From CAVVEC01 sp963770485 (lineage in GTDB: Bacteria; Acidobacteriota; Terriglobia; Terriglobales; Acidobacteriaceae): a DNA stretch of 64,000 nucleotides. The DNA is taken from contig CAVYPX010000002.1 in NCBI GenBank assembly GCA_963770485.1, positions 1-64,000 on the forward strand, read 5' to 3'. The notes below the pieces were generated by a model that did no database searches, had not been told where the DNA came from, and saw only the letters and a program-made list of their open reading frames with translations. The position numbers and the translations under genes are program-made. Position 1 is the first letter of the stretch; each line of letters starts with the position of its first letter. Positions 25,183 to 32,844 of this stretch are shown here, in pieces.

Positions 25183-26091
25183 ATGGCGGATGCTCCCCAA
25201 CTCGTACAGATTGAGATCGGACCGCCCATCCGGCAGCCCAAGCCGGAATGGCTGAAGGCCAAAGCCCCGGTGGGAGAAAATTTCCACAATCTCAAGAAAC
25301 TTGCCCGCGGGCTGGGACTGCACACGGTTTGTGAATCGGCGCAGTGTCCTAACATTGGGGAATGTTGGAATCACCGTACCGCGACTTTTATGCTGTTAGG
25401 CGATATCTGCACCCGGCGCTGCGGTTTCTGTGCCGTCCCCAAAGGCAGGCCTGAAGCGATTGACTGGGACGAACCGCGCCGCGTGGCCGAGGCGGTGGCA
25501 ACGCTCGGATTAAAGCACGCGGTGGTGACCAGCGTGAATCGGGATGACGACAACCTGGGCGGGGCCCGGGTTTTTGCTGAAACCATCCGGGAGATTCGGG
25601 AACTGACTCCTGAGTGCCGGGTGGAAGTTCTGATCCCCGATTTCCAAGGTCTCGACGAAGCCTTGCGCATTGTTCTGGAAGCCGAGCCCAACGTCCTGAA
25701 CCACAACACGGAGACGGTGCCGCGACTCTATCGGGCGGTCCGGTCCGGGGCGCGCTACGAGCGCACGCTGCGTCTGTTGGAAAACGCCAAGAAGTTCTCC
25801 CCGGGCATGGTCACCAAGTCCGGCGTCATGGTCGGCCTCGGTGAGACGATGCCGGAACTGGTGGAAGTATTTCGTGACCTGGGTGGGCGCGGGGTCGACA
25901 TTTTGACCATTGGCCAGTATCTGCGCCCATCGCGCGACCATCTGCCGATTACACGCTTCTACACGCCCGATGAGTTTCAGTACCTGAAAGGCGAGGCGCT
26001 CCGATTCGGATTTCGCCACGTGGAATCGGGTCCCTTGGTGCGCTCCAGCTATCACGCCCACGAACAGGCGGCGTCGACCCGGCCTATGTAA
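25183..26091 (+). CDS. lipA: Lipoyl synthase
   Basis: A radical-SAM enzyme that inserts two sulfurs into octanoyl chains on lipoate-dependent proteins. Both iron-sulfur clusters are seen: the auxiliary cluster CESAQCPNIGEC and the radical-SAM cluster CTRRCGFC, plus the C-terminal RSSYHA whose Ser ligates the auxiliary cluster. The length of 302 residues is normal. The usual TSVxRDDLxDGGA reads TSVNRDDDNLGGA here, a small deviation. The ATG is at 25183. lipB is not adjacent. Confidence 0.96.
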   Translation: MADAPQLVQIEIGPPIRQPKPEWLKAKAPVGENFHNLKKLARGLGLHTVCESAQCPNIGECWNHRTATFMLLGDICTRRCGFCAVPKGRPEAIDWDEPRRVAEAVATLGLKHAVVTSVNRDDDNLGGARVFAETIREIRELTPECRVEVLIPDFQGLDEALRIVLEAEPNVLNHNTETVPRLYRAVRSGARYERTLRLLENAKKFSPGMVTKSGVMVGLGETMPELVEVFRDLGGRGVDILTIGQYLRPSRDHLPITRFYTPDEFQYLKGEALRFGFRHVESGPLVRSSYHAHEQAASTRPM

Positions 26092-26126
26092 AAAGTGCGG
26101 ACACAAGCTGAGGCCTGGAAAACGGA

Positions 26127-26519
26127 TCAGCCCCGGCCGAGCAGACGGGCAAGAACGTCGCGCAGACTATCCACGGCGCGCAGCAGTTCGCTTAACCCTT
26201 GCGTTTCCAGACCCACTTCGAGCGATTGCAGATCAACCGTCAAGTCGCGAGCGATCTGGGTGGCGCGCCGTACGCGCTCCTCCGATAAGACGCTCAAAAC
26301 GGAGTAGGGGTCACGCTTCTGCTCTTTGAGTCCAATCCAGTTTTGAACCGCCCATGCGGTCTGACGAACGTTGTCCACAGCGCTGCGGAACTCGCTCAGG
26401 ACACGAGGCGAAAAATCGCCCGAGCGTACAAGTTTCTCCAGCTCTTGCAATTCCGACGTGGACGCCAACAGGCGCCCGGAGATGGATCGCGCATCGGCCT
26501 GATTCTGGGGAGAGTTCAT
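26127..26519 (-). CDS. Hypothetical helical protein
   Basis: A 130-residue protein starting MNSPQNQADARSISGRL. It is predicted almost wholly helical with heptad-like stretches (STSELQELEKLVRSGD, EERVRRATQIARDLTVDLQ) and a repeated helix-turn-helix-like spacing. There is no signal peptide, membrane segment or recognised domain. It lies 52 nt downstream of the MlaD-like gene in the same direction and is probably cotranscribed with it. Coding is supported by length, codon pattern and operon position; function is unknown. Confidence 0.6.
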   Translation of the reverse strand: MNSPQNQADARSISGRLLASTSELQELEKLVRSGDFSPRVLSEFRSAVDNVRQTAWAVQNWIGLKEQKRDPYSVLSVLSEERVRRATQIARDLTVDLQSLEVGLETQGLSELLRAVDSLRDVLARLLGRG

Positions 26520-26571
26520 CGCTTGTTTGTCGCCCCGTATAAATCGAATTCCACAAAGGAGATATTCAGCC

Positions 26572-27651
26572 TCAGAAAAGCTTCAGGTGAATCGTCAAAT
26601 ATTTCTTCGGATTCTGGCGAATGGCCTTGATCAAGTCGCGGGTTTCCACCAGCAGTTGGTCCACATTGTTGTAAACCGAAGGATCCTGCAGCAACTTTCC
26701 GATCGTGCCCTCGCCTGAATTCAGGCGGTCACTGAGATCAGAAACCTTACTCATGGTGTTTTGCAGCTTGCTGGCGAACGCCTGGTCCCTGGCCAGTACG
26801 CCCAATGCGCCCTTGCCCGCATTCACGTCGTCAGTCAACTTCTTGACGTTGGCGACGGTTTCGTTGGCGGTGTTGTAGAGAGTCGGATCCTTCAGGAACT
26901 TGCCGGCAGTGCCCTTGCCCGCGTTGAGGTCGTCGATAATGGCATTCAGCTTGTCTATCGTGTCATTTGCCTTGCGATAAAGTTCATCATCCACAAGTAG
27001 CTTGCCCAAGGTGCCGTTACCGGCAGTCACGTCTTTGACCAGGCCCTGGAATTGAACGACGGTGGTATTCAACTGGTTGTAGAGGCTGGGATCATAGATC
27101 ACTTTGCCCAGGGAACCTTGGCCGCTTTCCACGAACGCCAGGATACGGTCGACGCGTTTCTCCAGTGCGTCCAGATTCTGCAACGTGCTCTGGCTGGCGC
27201 GGACCACGTCCTCGATCTGGGGTGATTCGCGAGTGGCTAGTACATCTCCGGGTTGCACCTCAGGTCCCCGGGCCTGAGCACTGTTGATGTCGATGTAGGT
27301 TTCTCCAAGCACGCCGGCAGTCGAAAGGGTGGTCACGGAGTCTTTGCGCAGGCTCTCGTGGAATCTGGTGCTGACCTTCATGGTGACCTCGACCGGAGTC
27401 AGCCGCTTGGCAGGGTCGGATACAACCTGGATTCGGGTGACGTTGCCCACGTCCACACCCTGGAGGCGCACCGGAGCGCCGACCCGCAACCCGCCTGCAT
27501 TGTCGAAATAGGATTTCAGGAGGATCTTACGGGTAAAGATACCGCCGGTGCCGCTCATGAGCAGGATCAGAATGGCAAGAGTGATGCTGGCAGCCAGGAC
27601 GGTGAGCCCGACTTTCAGTTCGGACCACTTCAACTGCTTCTGGCTAGGCAC
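26572..27651 (-). CDS. MlaD/Mce-family lipid-transport protein
   Basis: A 359-residue periplasmic MCE protein anchored by one N-terminal membrane helix (about 12-33). The MCE domain spans roughly 40-120 (SYFDNAGGLRVGAPVRLQGV, GVLGETYIDI). After it comes a helical region with five copies of a 16-residue unit, such as GQGSLGKVIYDPSLYN and GEGTIGKLLQDPSVYN, separated by about 20-25-residue helices; this feature occurs in several Acidobacteriota and Bacteroidota MCE proteins. Such proteins form hexameric rings shuttling phospholipids between membranes. Its usual MlaE permease and MlaF ATPase partners are not adjacent. Start is GTG at 27651 after GAGGAG. Confidence 0.87.
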   Translation of the reverse strand: MPSQKQLKWSELKVGLTVLAASITLAILILLMSGTGGIFTRKILLKSYFDNAGGLRVGAPVRLQGVDVGNVTRIQVVSDPAKRLTPVEVTMKVSTRFHESLRKDSVTTLSTAGVLGETYIDINSAQARGPEVQPGDVLATRESPQIEDVVRASQSTLQNLDALEKRVDRILAFVESGQGSLGKVIYDPSLYNQLNTTVVQFQGLVKDVTAGNGTLGKLLVDDELYRKANDTIDKLNAIIDDLNAGKGTAGKFLKDPTLYNTANETVANVKKLTDDVNAGKGALGVLARDQAFASKLQNTMSKVSDLSDRLNSGEGTIGKLLQDPSVYNNVDQLLVETRDLIKAIRQNPKKYLTIHLKLF

Positions 27652-27748
27652 TGGTTCTCCTCAAGAACGTCATAACAACATTCTCCGCCGTACCGGCACG
27701 CTAAAACGAATGCCAGCATGATAGCAGACCCTTAGCCCGCGCTGGCTA

Positions 27749-30160
27749 TCAAGCGGGGTGCGGCTGCAGCACTCCTACCAGTAGAATGGCCAGCAAATAA
27801 GCCGCGGCTCCGCAAGCCAGCGTGACATTCAGACCGAACTGGATGGCAATCACGATGGCCAGCACCGAACCCAATACACTCGAGCCTGCGTTCATGGCCC
27901 ATGCCCATTCCACAGCACTTTCCTGAGCTTCGGTTTTCTGTGCCGCTGGGAACTCGGGGGCGGGAGCGGCGGCCAGCGCCCGCAGGCCGGTGGGAAAGGG
28001 CATGCCCATCGCAAATCCTAAAGGAACCAGCAACCCCGCGCTTACCAGCAGCTTCGCCACGAACGGCAGCCCCATCAATGCGTTCAGAAGCCAAGGAAGG
28101 ATGAATACGTACAGGAGAAGCGCGCTGACAATCAAGGCTAGCGGAAGCCACGCCCGCTGGGCATGGACCAGCCACTGGCGTGAAGCCAGGCTGCCGGCGC
28201 CGCTGGATAGTAGAAGGAGGAAAACCACCACGGTCAGGGCGTAAGTGGGGTGCCCAAGAAACAAGACAAAGCGCTGGATGAAGGCAATTTCCACCAGAAT
28301 GTACCCCAACCCCACAGCGACAAAATACAGCAGCCGGACTGTGCGTTCCTGTTTACGTCCGCCATGCAGGGCCAGGGGGACGACCAGAAATGCGAGGACA
28401 GCCACCAGAGAAATCACCAGGACCATGGCCAAGACGGCGACTCCGAGGTTCACTTTCCAGTCGATTCCTTGCTCCAACTCCTCCTGGTGCAGTATCTGGT
28501 TCAGTTTCAGCGTGAAGAAGAAAAACGGCGCATTGTCGTTTACCGGCGCTATGTTGTAAGCGTACCGCCCCGCAAACGCATAGGGATCGTTGCTCGCGAT
28601 CAGTGCCGAAAACGGATTGTCTCCAGGCTGAGAAGGCAGATAGAGCGGCACTAACGCAGGATAGCTGCTCAGGTGCGCATGAACGGCCGCCTCTTCCTCG
28701 GATGTGAAGGCAATCTTTTTGGCCAGCACCACCACTGGAATTCCGTCCTCGTCCAGCTCTCCTTGGGAAACAATCATGAAATTCCTGGCCGGGTTCCCGA
28801 CCCCAAGCTCGTGCAAAGCTTGCATCGCCACGGAAACGACACGAAGCGCCTCGCGAGGCTGCTGGAACTCCCAGCGTGTGATGGCCACCATGCCATCGGG
28901 CTTGAGATGCTCGAAATATTCACGGAAGGCCTCCACCGTGTAGAGGCTGTTCTCGCTCAAAGCAAATGCTCCGGCCGCGGTTGAAGCCCAGGTATCGACG
29001 AGGGTCATCTGCACCACATCGAAATTCTGATGCGCATTGCGGACGAATGACCGGCCGTCGGTGACCTCAATGTGAACTTCAGGCCGTTCATAGAGGTGAT
29101 ACGAATACTCCGCGTAGCGCCCACGCATCACGGTGTTGGCGATAATGGGATTGATTTCGATTCCGGTCACACTCGGGCTGCCGTTGGCCAGCGCGCGCAG
29201 CACATCCACGCCTCCCCCGGGTCCGATAATGGCGTATTCGCCGCGCGGCCGCAGCACATTCACGAGCGCCGGCGGAGCCGACATCAGATTCTTTTGCCAT
29301 GCCGTGTCCCGCCATTGTTTCGGGTCCGCGTTCATGATGTAAGTCGACGCGTCGGCATCGATGACCACCGCCTTGGCGTCGCCTTGCCGGTCCACCTCCA
29401 CGCGTGAGATCGCATTCCAGCGGGCGAACTCCACAAAGGACTTGTCGCGAAGGATGCCCTTGGCATAGACCACGTCGAAAAACCTTCCGGAATGGTTGGC
29501 GGCGATTACGAGCAGGAGGAGTGCGCTTTGAGCCACAACCAGCCTGCGCGCAGAGTTGCTCTGCGCCCAGACCGCTCCGGCAACCGCCGCCATCAACCCC
29601 GCGAACAGCACGGTGTTCGGTCCGCCCAGCCAGTTGAGCAGAGGGACAATTCCCAGGCAAGCCAGCGCTCCACCCGCAAGGTCGGCTCCGTAAAGACGCG
29701 GGATATGTTCCGATTCGCGGGCAAAGAGAATCGAAAACTCCAGGCCGGTGACGAAAAAGGGCACCGCTGAGGCCAGATAGATCGCAGTCAGCCGAAGACA
29801 GTTTGCCCGCGACAACTCGAGGGAAACTGGAACATGCAGCACAATTTCCAAAACGATGGGCACGGCCACAGCGTTCATGGCGCAGAGGCACACCAGCAGG
29901 CCACGAGTCCCGAAGCGCGCCAGCCGGCTCTTTCCCAGATAGGCGAACACTCCGCCGGAGCCCAGCCCGAGCAATGCAATGGAGATTGCGAGAAAAGCAA
30001 AGTGATAAAAAAGAACGACGGAAAACAGCCGGGTGAGCGCCAGTTCGAGCAAAAGTGCCGCGAAGCTGCTGATTGCAACGCCCGCCAAAAGCGCCGGTTG
30101 GCAGGCTCTTTCCGGCACGCTCGTGAAGTTCAGCGGGGGCGTCTCACTGGTCAGGCTCAT
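27749..30160 (-). CDS. Membrane-embedded spermidine synthase-like protein
   Basis: An 803-residue protein with a SAM-dependent-methyltransferase/spermidine-synthase-like domain between two blocks of membrane helices. The N-terminal block (about 25-225) and C-terminal block (about 530-800) are strongly hydrophobic. The soluble middle has the nucleotide-binding glycine loop YAIIGPGGGVDVLRAL, the acidic end SVTGIEINPI and the later VVQMTLVDTWAST. Such fusions are common in Acidobacteriota and often annotated as spermidine synthase; however, true aminopropyltransferase activity is unproven and the substrate is unknown. Start ATG at 30160 (MSLTSETPP) is preferred to an in-frame upstream extension to 30208. 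Confidence 0.8.
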   Translation of the reverse strand: MSLTSETPPLNFTSVPERACQPALLAGVAISSFAALLLELALTRLFSVVLFYHFAFLAISIALLGLGSGGVFAYLGKSRLARFGTRGLLVCLCAMNAVAVPIVLEIVLHVPVSLELSRANCLRLTAIYLASAVPFFVTGLEFSILFARESEHIPRLYGADLAGGALACLGIVPLLNWLGGPNTVLFAGLMAAVAGAVWAQSNSARRLVVAQSALLLLVIAANHSGRFFDVVYAKGILRDKSFVEFARWNAISRVEVDRQGDAKAVVIDADASTYIMNADPKQWRDTAWQKNLMSAPPALVNVLRPRGEYAIIGPGGGVDVLRALANGSPSVTGIEINPIIANTVMRGRYAEYSYHLYERPEVHIEVTDGRSFVRNAHQNFDVVQMTLVDTWASTAAGAFALSENSLYTVEAFREYFEHLKPDGMVAITRWEFQQPREALRVVSVAMQALHELGVGNPARNFMIVSQGELDEDGIPVVVLAKKIAFTSEEEAAVHAHLSSYPALVPLYLPSQPGDNPFSALIASNDPYAFAGRYAYNIAPVNDNAPFFFFTLKLNQILHQEELEQGIDWKVNLGVAVLAMVLVISLVAVLAFLVVPLALHGGRKQERTVRLLYFVAVGLGYILVEIAFIQRFVLFLGHPTYALTVVVFLLLLSSGAGSLASRQWLVHAQRAWLPLALIVSALLLYVFILPWLLNALMGLPFVAKLLVSAGLLVPLGFAMGMPFPTGLRALAAAPAPEFPAAQKTEAQESAVEWAWAMNAGSSVLGSVLAIVIAIQFGLNVTLACGAAAYLLAILLVGVLQPHPA

Positions 30161-30200
30161 TCGATGGTTCGCTCTGGAAGGCGACAGTCTAACAGAAGCA

Positions 30201-30243
30201 CTCAGCATTCAGCCGTCAGCATTCAGCCAGTCAGTATTCAGCT
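30201..30243. repeat. Tandem repeat of a CAGCATTCAGC word
   Basis: Three tandem, slightly degenerate units of about 14 nt containing CAGCATTCAGC, CAGCATTCAGC and CAGTATTCAGC upstream of the spermidine-synthase-like gene. It resembles a single arm of the short-period elements seen elsewhere. Confidence 0.7.
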
Positions 30244-30292
30244 AACCCAGCCAGCAGCGGACTCCGAGATGGCTTAATCGGGAGGCCGACCC

Positions 30293-30670
30293 TCAATTCT
30301 CCAAGATGACCTGCGCGATCGCGTATTGTGCGGTGTGGGAAAGCGAAAGCGCAACATGCGCTGCACCCAGCCTGGCGGCAAACTCCGCCGCCTTGCCGTG
30401 GAATTCCATGGTGGGACGGCCTCCGGGTTGGCGGCAGACTTCAACGTCGCGCCAGGCCACTCCGTGATTCCAGCCTGTACCGATGGCCTTCATCGCCGCT
30501 TCCTTGGCGGCAAACCGCGCAGCATAGCGCTCCACTCGGTTGGCCTTGGACTCGCAGTAGCGGATCTCTGCCTCGGTAAAGACGCGATGCAGGAAGCGCT
30601 GGCCGAAACGTTGGATGGTCTGTTCGAGGCGCGGAACTTCCGCAATGTCAATGCCCGTGCCGACGATCAC
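30293..30670 (-). CDS. acpS: Holo-acyl-carrier-protein synthase
   Basis: AcpS transfers phosphopantetheine from CoA to the Ser of acyl carrier proteins. The 125-residue product opens with VGTGIDIAEVPRLEQ and has the second signature RYAARFAAKEAAMKAIG, containing the conserved Glu and Lys. HVALSLSHTAQYAIA closes the domain. Start is GTG at 30670. It would activate the two ACPs at 21808 and 22176, although it is not in their operon. DUF488 and selA genes follow on the same strand upstream. Confidence 0.93.
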   Translation of the reverse strand: MIVGTGIDIAEVPRLEQTIQRFGQRFLHRVFTEAEIRYCESKANRVERYAARFAAKEAAMKAIGTGWNHGVAWRDVEVCRQPGGRPTMEFHGKAAEFAARLGAAHVALSLSHTAQYAIAQVILEN

Positions 30671-30704
30671 AGGAATTACGTTAGCACAGCGGAGCGGATC
30701 GCCA

Positions 30705-31235
30705 TTAAAGCAACCGGTCGCCGCGATAGATCAACTGTCCATTTGCCAATCGTGCTTCGTCCATGAGTGTGTGGGGTTTCACCGGGCCTGTGCCGTCGAT
30801 ATGGAAGACTTCGTGGCCGTGGGCCGTCAGCCAATCTGAAACCAGCATGCGGTGGCAGCGAAAGTACACTCGCTCAGCGCACATGTAGGCGGTGCGTGAG
30901 TGCTCAGCCAGGGCGATAAGTTCGGCGATGCCATGCTCGAACTCGGCGGTGAGCATGTAATCGGCATAGTTGCGGAAGCTGGGGCTGCGCAGGGCGATGT
31001 TGGGCGAGTCATGGCGAATCTTTCTGCGCCGGCCTCCAAGCTCTTTGATCCAGACGTAACGGACTCCGGCCTTGGGCAAAGTTTGCTCCAGCGATTCACG
31101 GTTGAAATGCGGCAGACGGCGCGACATGGGGAAGGAGCGAATGTCCGCCAGCGTCTGAATAGAGTGCGCCTGCAAGACAGCCACGAACTCGTCCAGAGTG
31201 CGGGTGGAATGGCCGATGGTGTAGAGGGTCGCCAC
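30705..31235 (-). CDS. DUF488-family protein
   Basis: A 176-residue DUF488 protein. Recognisable features are the N-terminal LYTIGHSTRTLDEFVAVL, DIRSFPMSRRLPHFN, and the C-terminal cysteine motif CAERVYFRCHRMLVSDWL. The family is widespread and uncharacterised; the Cys-rich end suggests a metal or redox role. Start is GTG at 31235 (VATLYTIGHS). It lies 34 nt upstream of acpS and may be cotranscribed with it. Confidence 0.88.
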   Translation of the reverse strand: MATLYTIGHSTRTLDEFVAVLQAHSIQTLADIRSFPMSRRLPHFNRESLEQTLPKAGVRYVWIKELGGRRRKIRHDSPNIALRSPSFRNYADYMLTAEFEHGIAELIALAEHSRTAYMCAERVYFRCHRMLVSDWLTAHGHEVFHIDGTGPVKPHTLMDEARLANGQLIYRGDRLL

Positions 31236-31247
31236 GGAAATATTTCA

Positions 31248-31322
31248 CTACAGAGGATACTGGGGACACAGAGGAAGAAGGGCCGACACGTCGCCTCTGC
31301 GATCTTGGTGTCCTCTGTGGTT
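31248..31322. repeat. Inverted repeat pair, ACAGAGG/CCTCTG type
   Basis: Left arm about 31248-31275 (ACTACAGAGGATACTGG and ACACAGAGG) and right arm about 31294-31322 (CCTCTGCG, GTGTCCTCTGTGGTT) around an 18-nt spacer, between selA and the DUF488 gene. It is a diverged relative of the CACAGAG family. Confidence 0.7.
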
Positions 31323-31325
31323 GAC

Positions 31326-32783
31326 TTACTCAGAAGCCAGGTGCTTGAGCGCCTGAACCAGCACCTCGTCCTGCTCCGGAAATACAGTCCGCAAATCCAG
31401 CAGCACGCGGCCATCTTCCACACGTGCGATGACCGGCGGATTGGAAGCCCTCAAACGCGCGCAAAGTTCGTCGGCAGGGAGCCCTTCGCGGGTCAGTGCG
31501 ATCAACCGCGTGGGCAGAACGGCAGACGGAGCGGCCCCACCCCCAATCACCGATTCGCCGTCAACTACCTCAACTGACAACTTCGGCGCCCGAATCTTTC
31601 CGGCGACCACCTCTGCCCGCCTTGCAATTTCTTCCCTGGATAATCGCATCATGCGCAGAGCCGGAATGGCGTCATGCTCACCCTTCACATACGCCAGCAA
31701 GGTGGCTTCGAGAGCGGCGTAAGTGAGCTTGTCCACCCGAAGCGCGCGGAATAACGAATTGGAACGCATGCGGGCGATGAGGTCGCTGTCGCCGCTGAGT
31801 ATGCCGGCCTGGGGACCGCCTAATAGCTTGTCCCCGCTGTAGGTCACCACATTCACTCGGGCGCGTAAGCTGTCCAGGACGCTCGGTTCCCCACTCACGC
31901 CGATCGAGCGCAGGCCGAAGAGCGCGCCGCTGCCCAGATCTTCCATGAGCGGGACATTGCGCTTGCGGGCAAGTTCCACCAGTTCCTCAAGGTGGGGCTG
32001 CTGAGTGAATCCGGTGATCTGGAAATTGGAGCGATGCACGCGCAGCAGCAGCCGGGTTTTTTCTGTGATCGCCCGCTCGTAATCGGAGATGCGGGTGCGG
32101 TTGGTCGTACCGACTTCTCTCAGCACGGCGTTGGATTTGGCCATGACATCGGGAATGCGGAAGGATCCTCCAATTTCGACCAACTCGCCGCGGGAAACGA
32201 TGACTTCGCCGCCGTCGGCCAGAGTGTTGAGAGCGAGCAGCACGGCGGCGGCGTTGTTGTTGACGACGATGGTCGAAATCGCTGACGCGCTTCGCTCGGC
32301 ACCACGGGCGAGGACGCCCGCGCCCACATCGACATCTTCCGAAAGAAGCTTACGAAACAGACGATCCACATGAACGTCGCGTTTGCCGCGTTCGCCGGTT
32401 GCGATGTCAAATTCCAGGTTGGAATAGACACCGGCTGTCTCCCGGATGTGATCGAAAACAGAAGCCAGGAGCGGTGCGCGTCCGAGGTTGGTGTGAAGGA
32501 TGACTCCGGTCGCATTGATAACGGGGCGCAAGGAATACTGCAGCGCATGCCGAACTTGCCGCTCGACCGCGCGGTCGAGTCCGGAGAGAGCGAGATCAAC
32601 CTCATTTGGGTTAAGACGACCTGCCGCAATCTCCTCCCGCATGCTCGCCAGCACAGCGCGGGCCGCGTCAGTGACGGCAGCGTGGCCTTCCTGCGATACA
32701 AGCGGAGCCAGTGTGGCCCTGTGCACAAGCTCATCTACGGAGGGAAGCTTGCGATAAATATCGGCTTTGGATTCAGTTTTCAC
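31326..32783 (-). CDS. selA: L-seryl-tRNA(Sec) selenium transferase
   Basis: SelA is a PLP enzyme that converts seryl-tRNA(Sec) to selenocysteinyl-tRNA(Sec) using selenophosphate. The product has 485 residues from a GTG at 32783. Family features are RPVINATGVILHTNLGRAPL, LEFDIATGERGKRD, EDLGSGALFGL and the PLP-lysine motif TYSGDKLLGGPQAG. It implies that the organism makes selenoproteins. selB, selC (tRNA-Sec) and selD are not in this window, although selB is usually next to selA. recG lies immediately upstream. Confidence 0.95.
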   Translation of the reverse strand: MKTESKADIYRKLPSVDELVHRATLAPLVSQEGHAAVTDAARAVLASMREEIAAGRLNPNEVDLALSGLDRAVERQVRHALQYSLRPVINATGVILHTNLGRAPLLASVFDHIRETAGVYSNLEFDIATGERGKRDVHVDRLFRKLLSEDVDVGAGVLARGAERSASAISTIVVNNNAAAVLLALNTLADGGEVIVSRGELVEIGGSFRIPDVMAKSNAVLREVGTTNRTRISDYERAITEKTRLLLRVHRSNFQITGFTQQPHLEELVELARKRNVPLMEDLGSGALFGLRSIGVSGEPSVLDSLRARVNVVTYSGDKLLGGPQAGILSGDSDLIARMRSNSLFRALRVDKLTYAALEATLLAYVKGEHDAIPALRMMRLSREEIARRAEVVAGKIRAPKLSVEVVDGESVIGGGAAPSAVLPTRLIALTREGLPADELCARLRASNPPVIARVEDGRVLLDLRTVFPEQDEVLVQALKHLASE

Positions 32784-32844
32784 CCGCGTCGATTATCCCA
32801 TTCAGAGGACACGAAACAAAACAGCCGGTACACGCCCGATCCGG

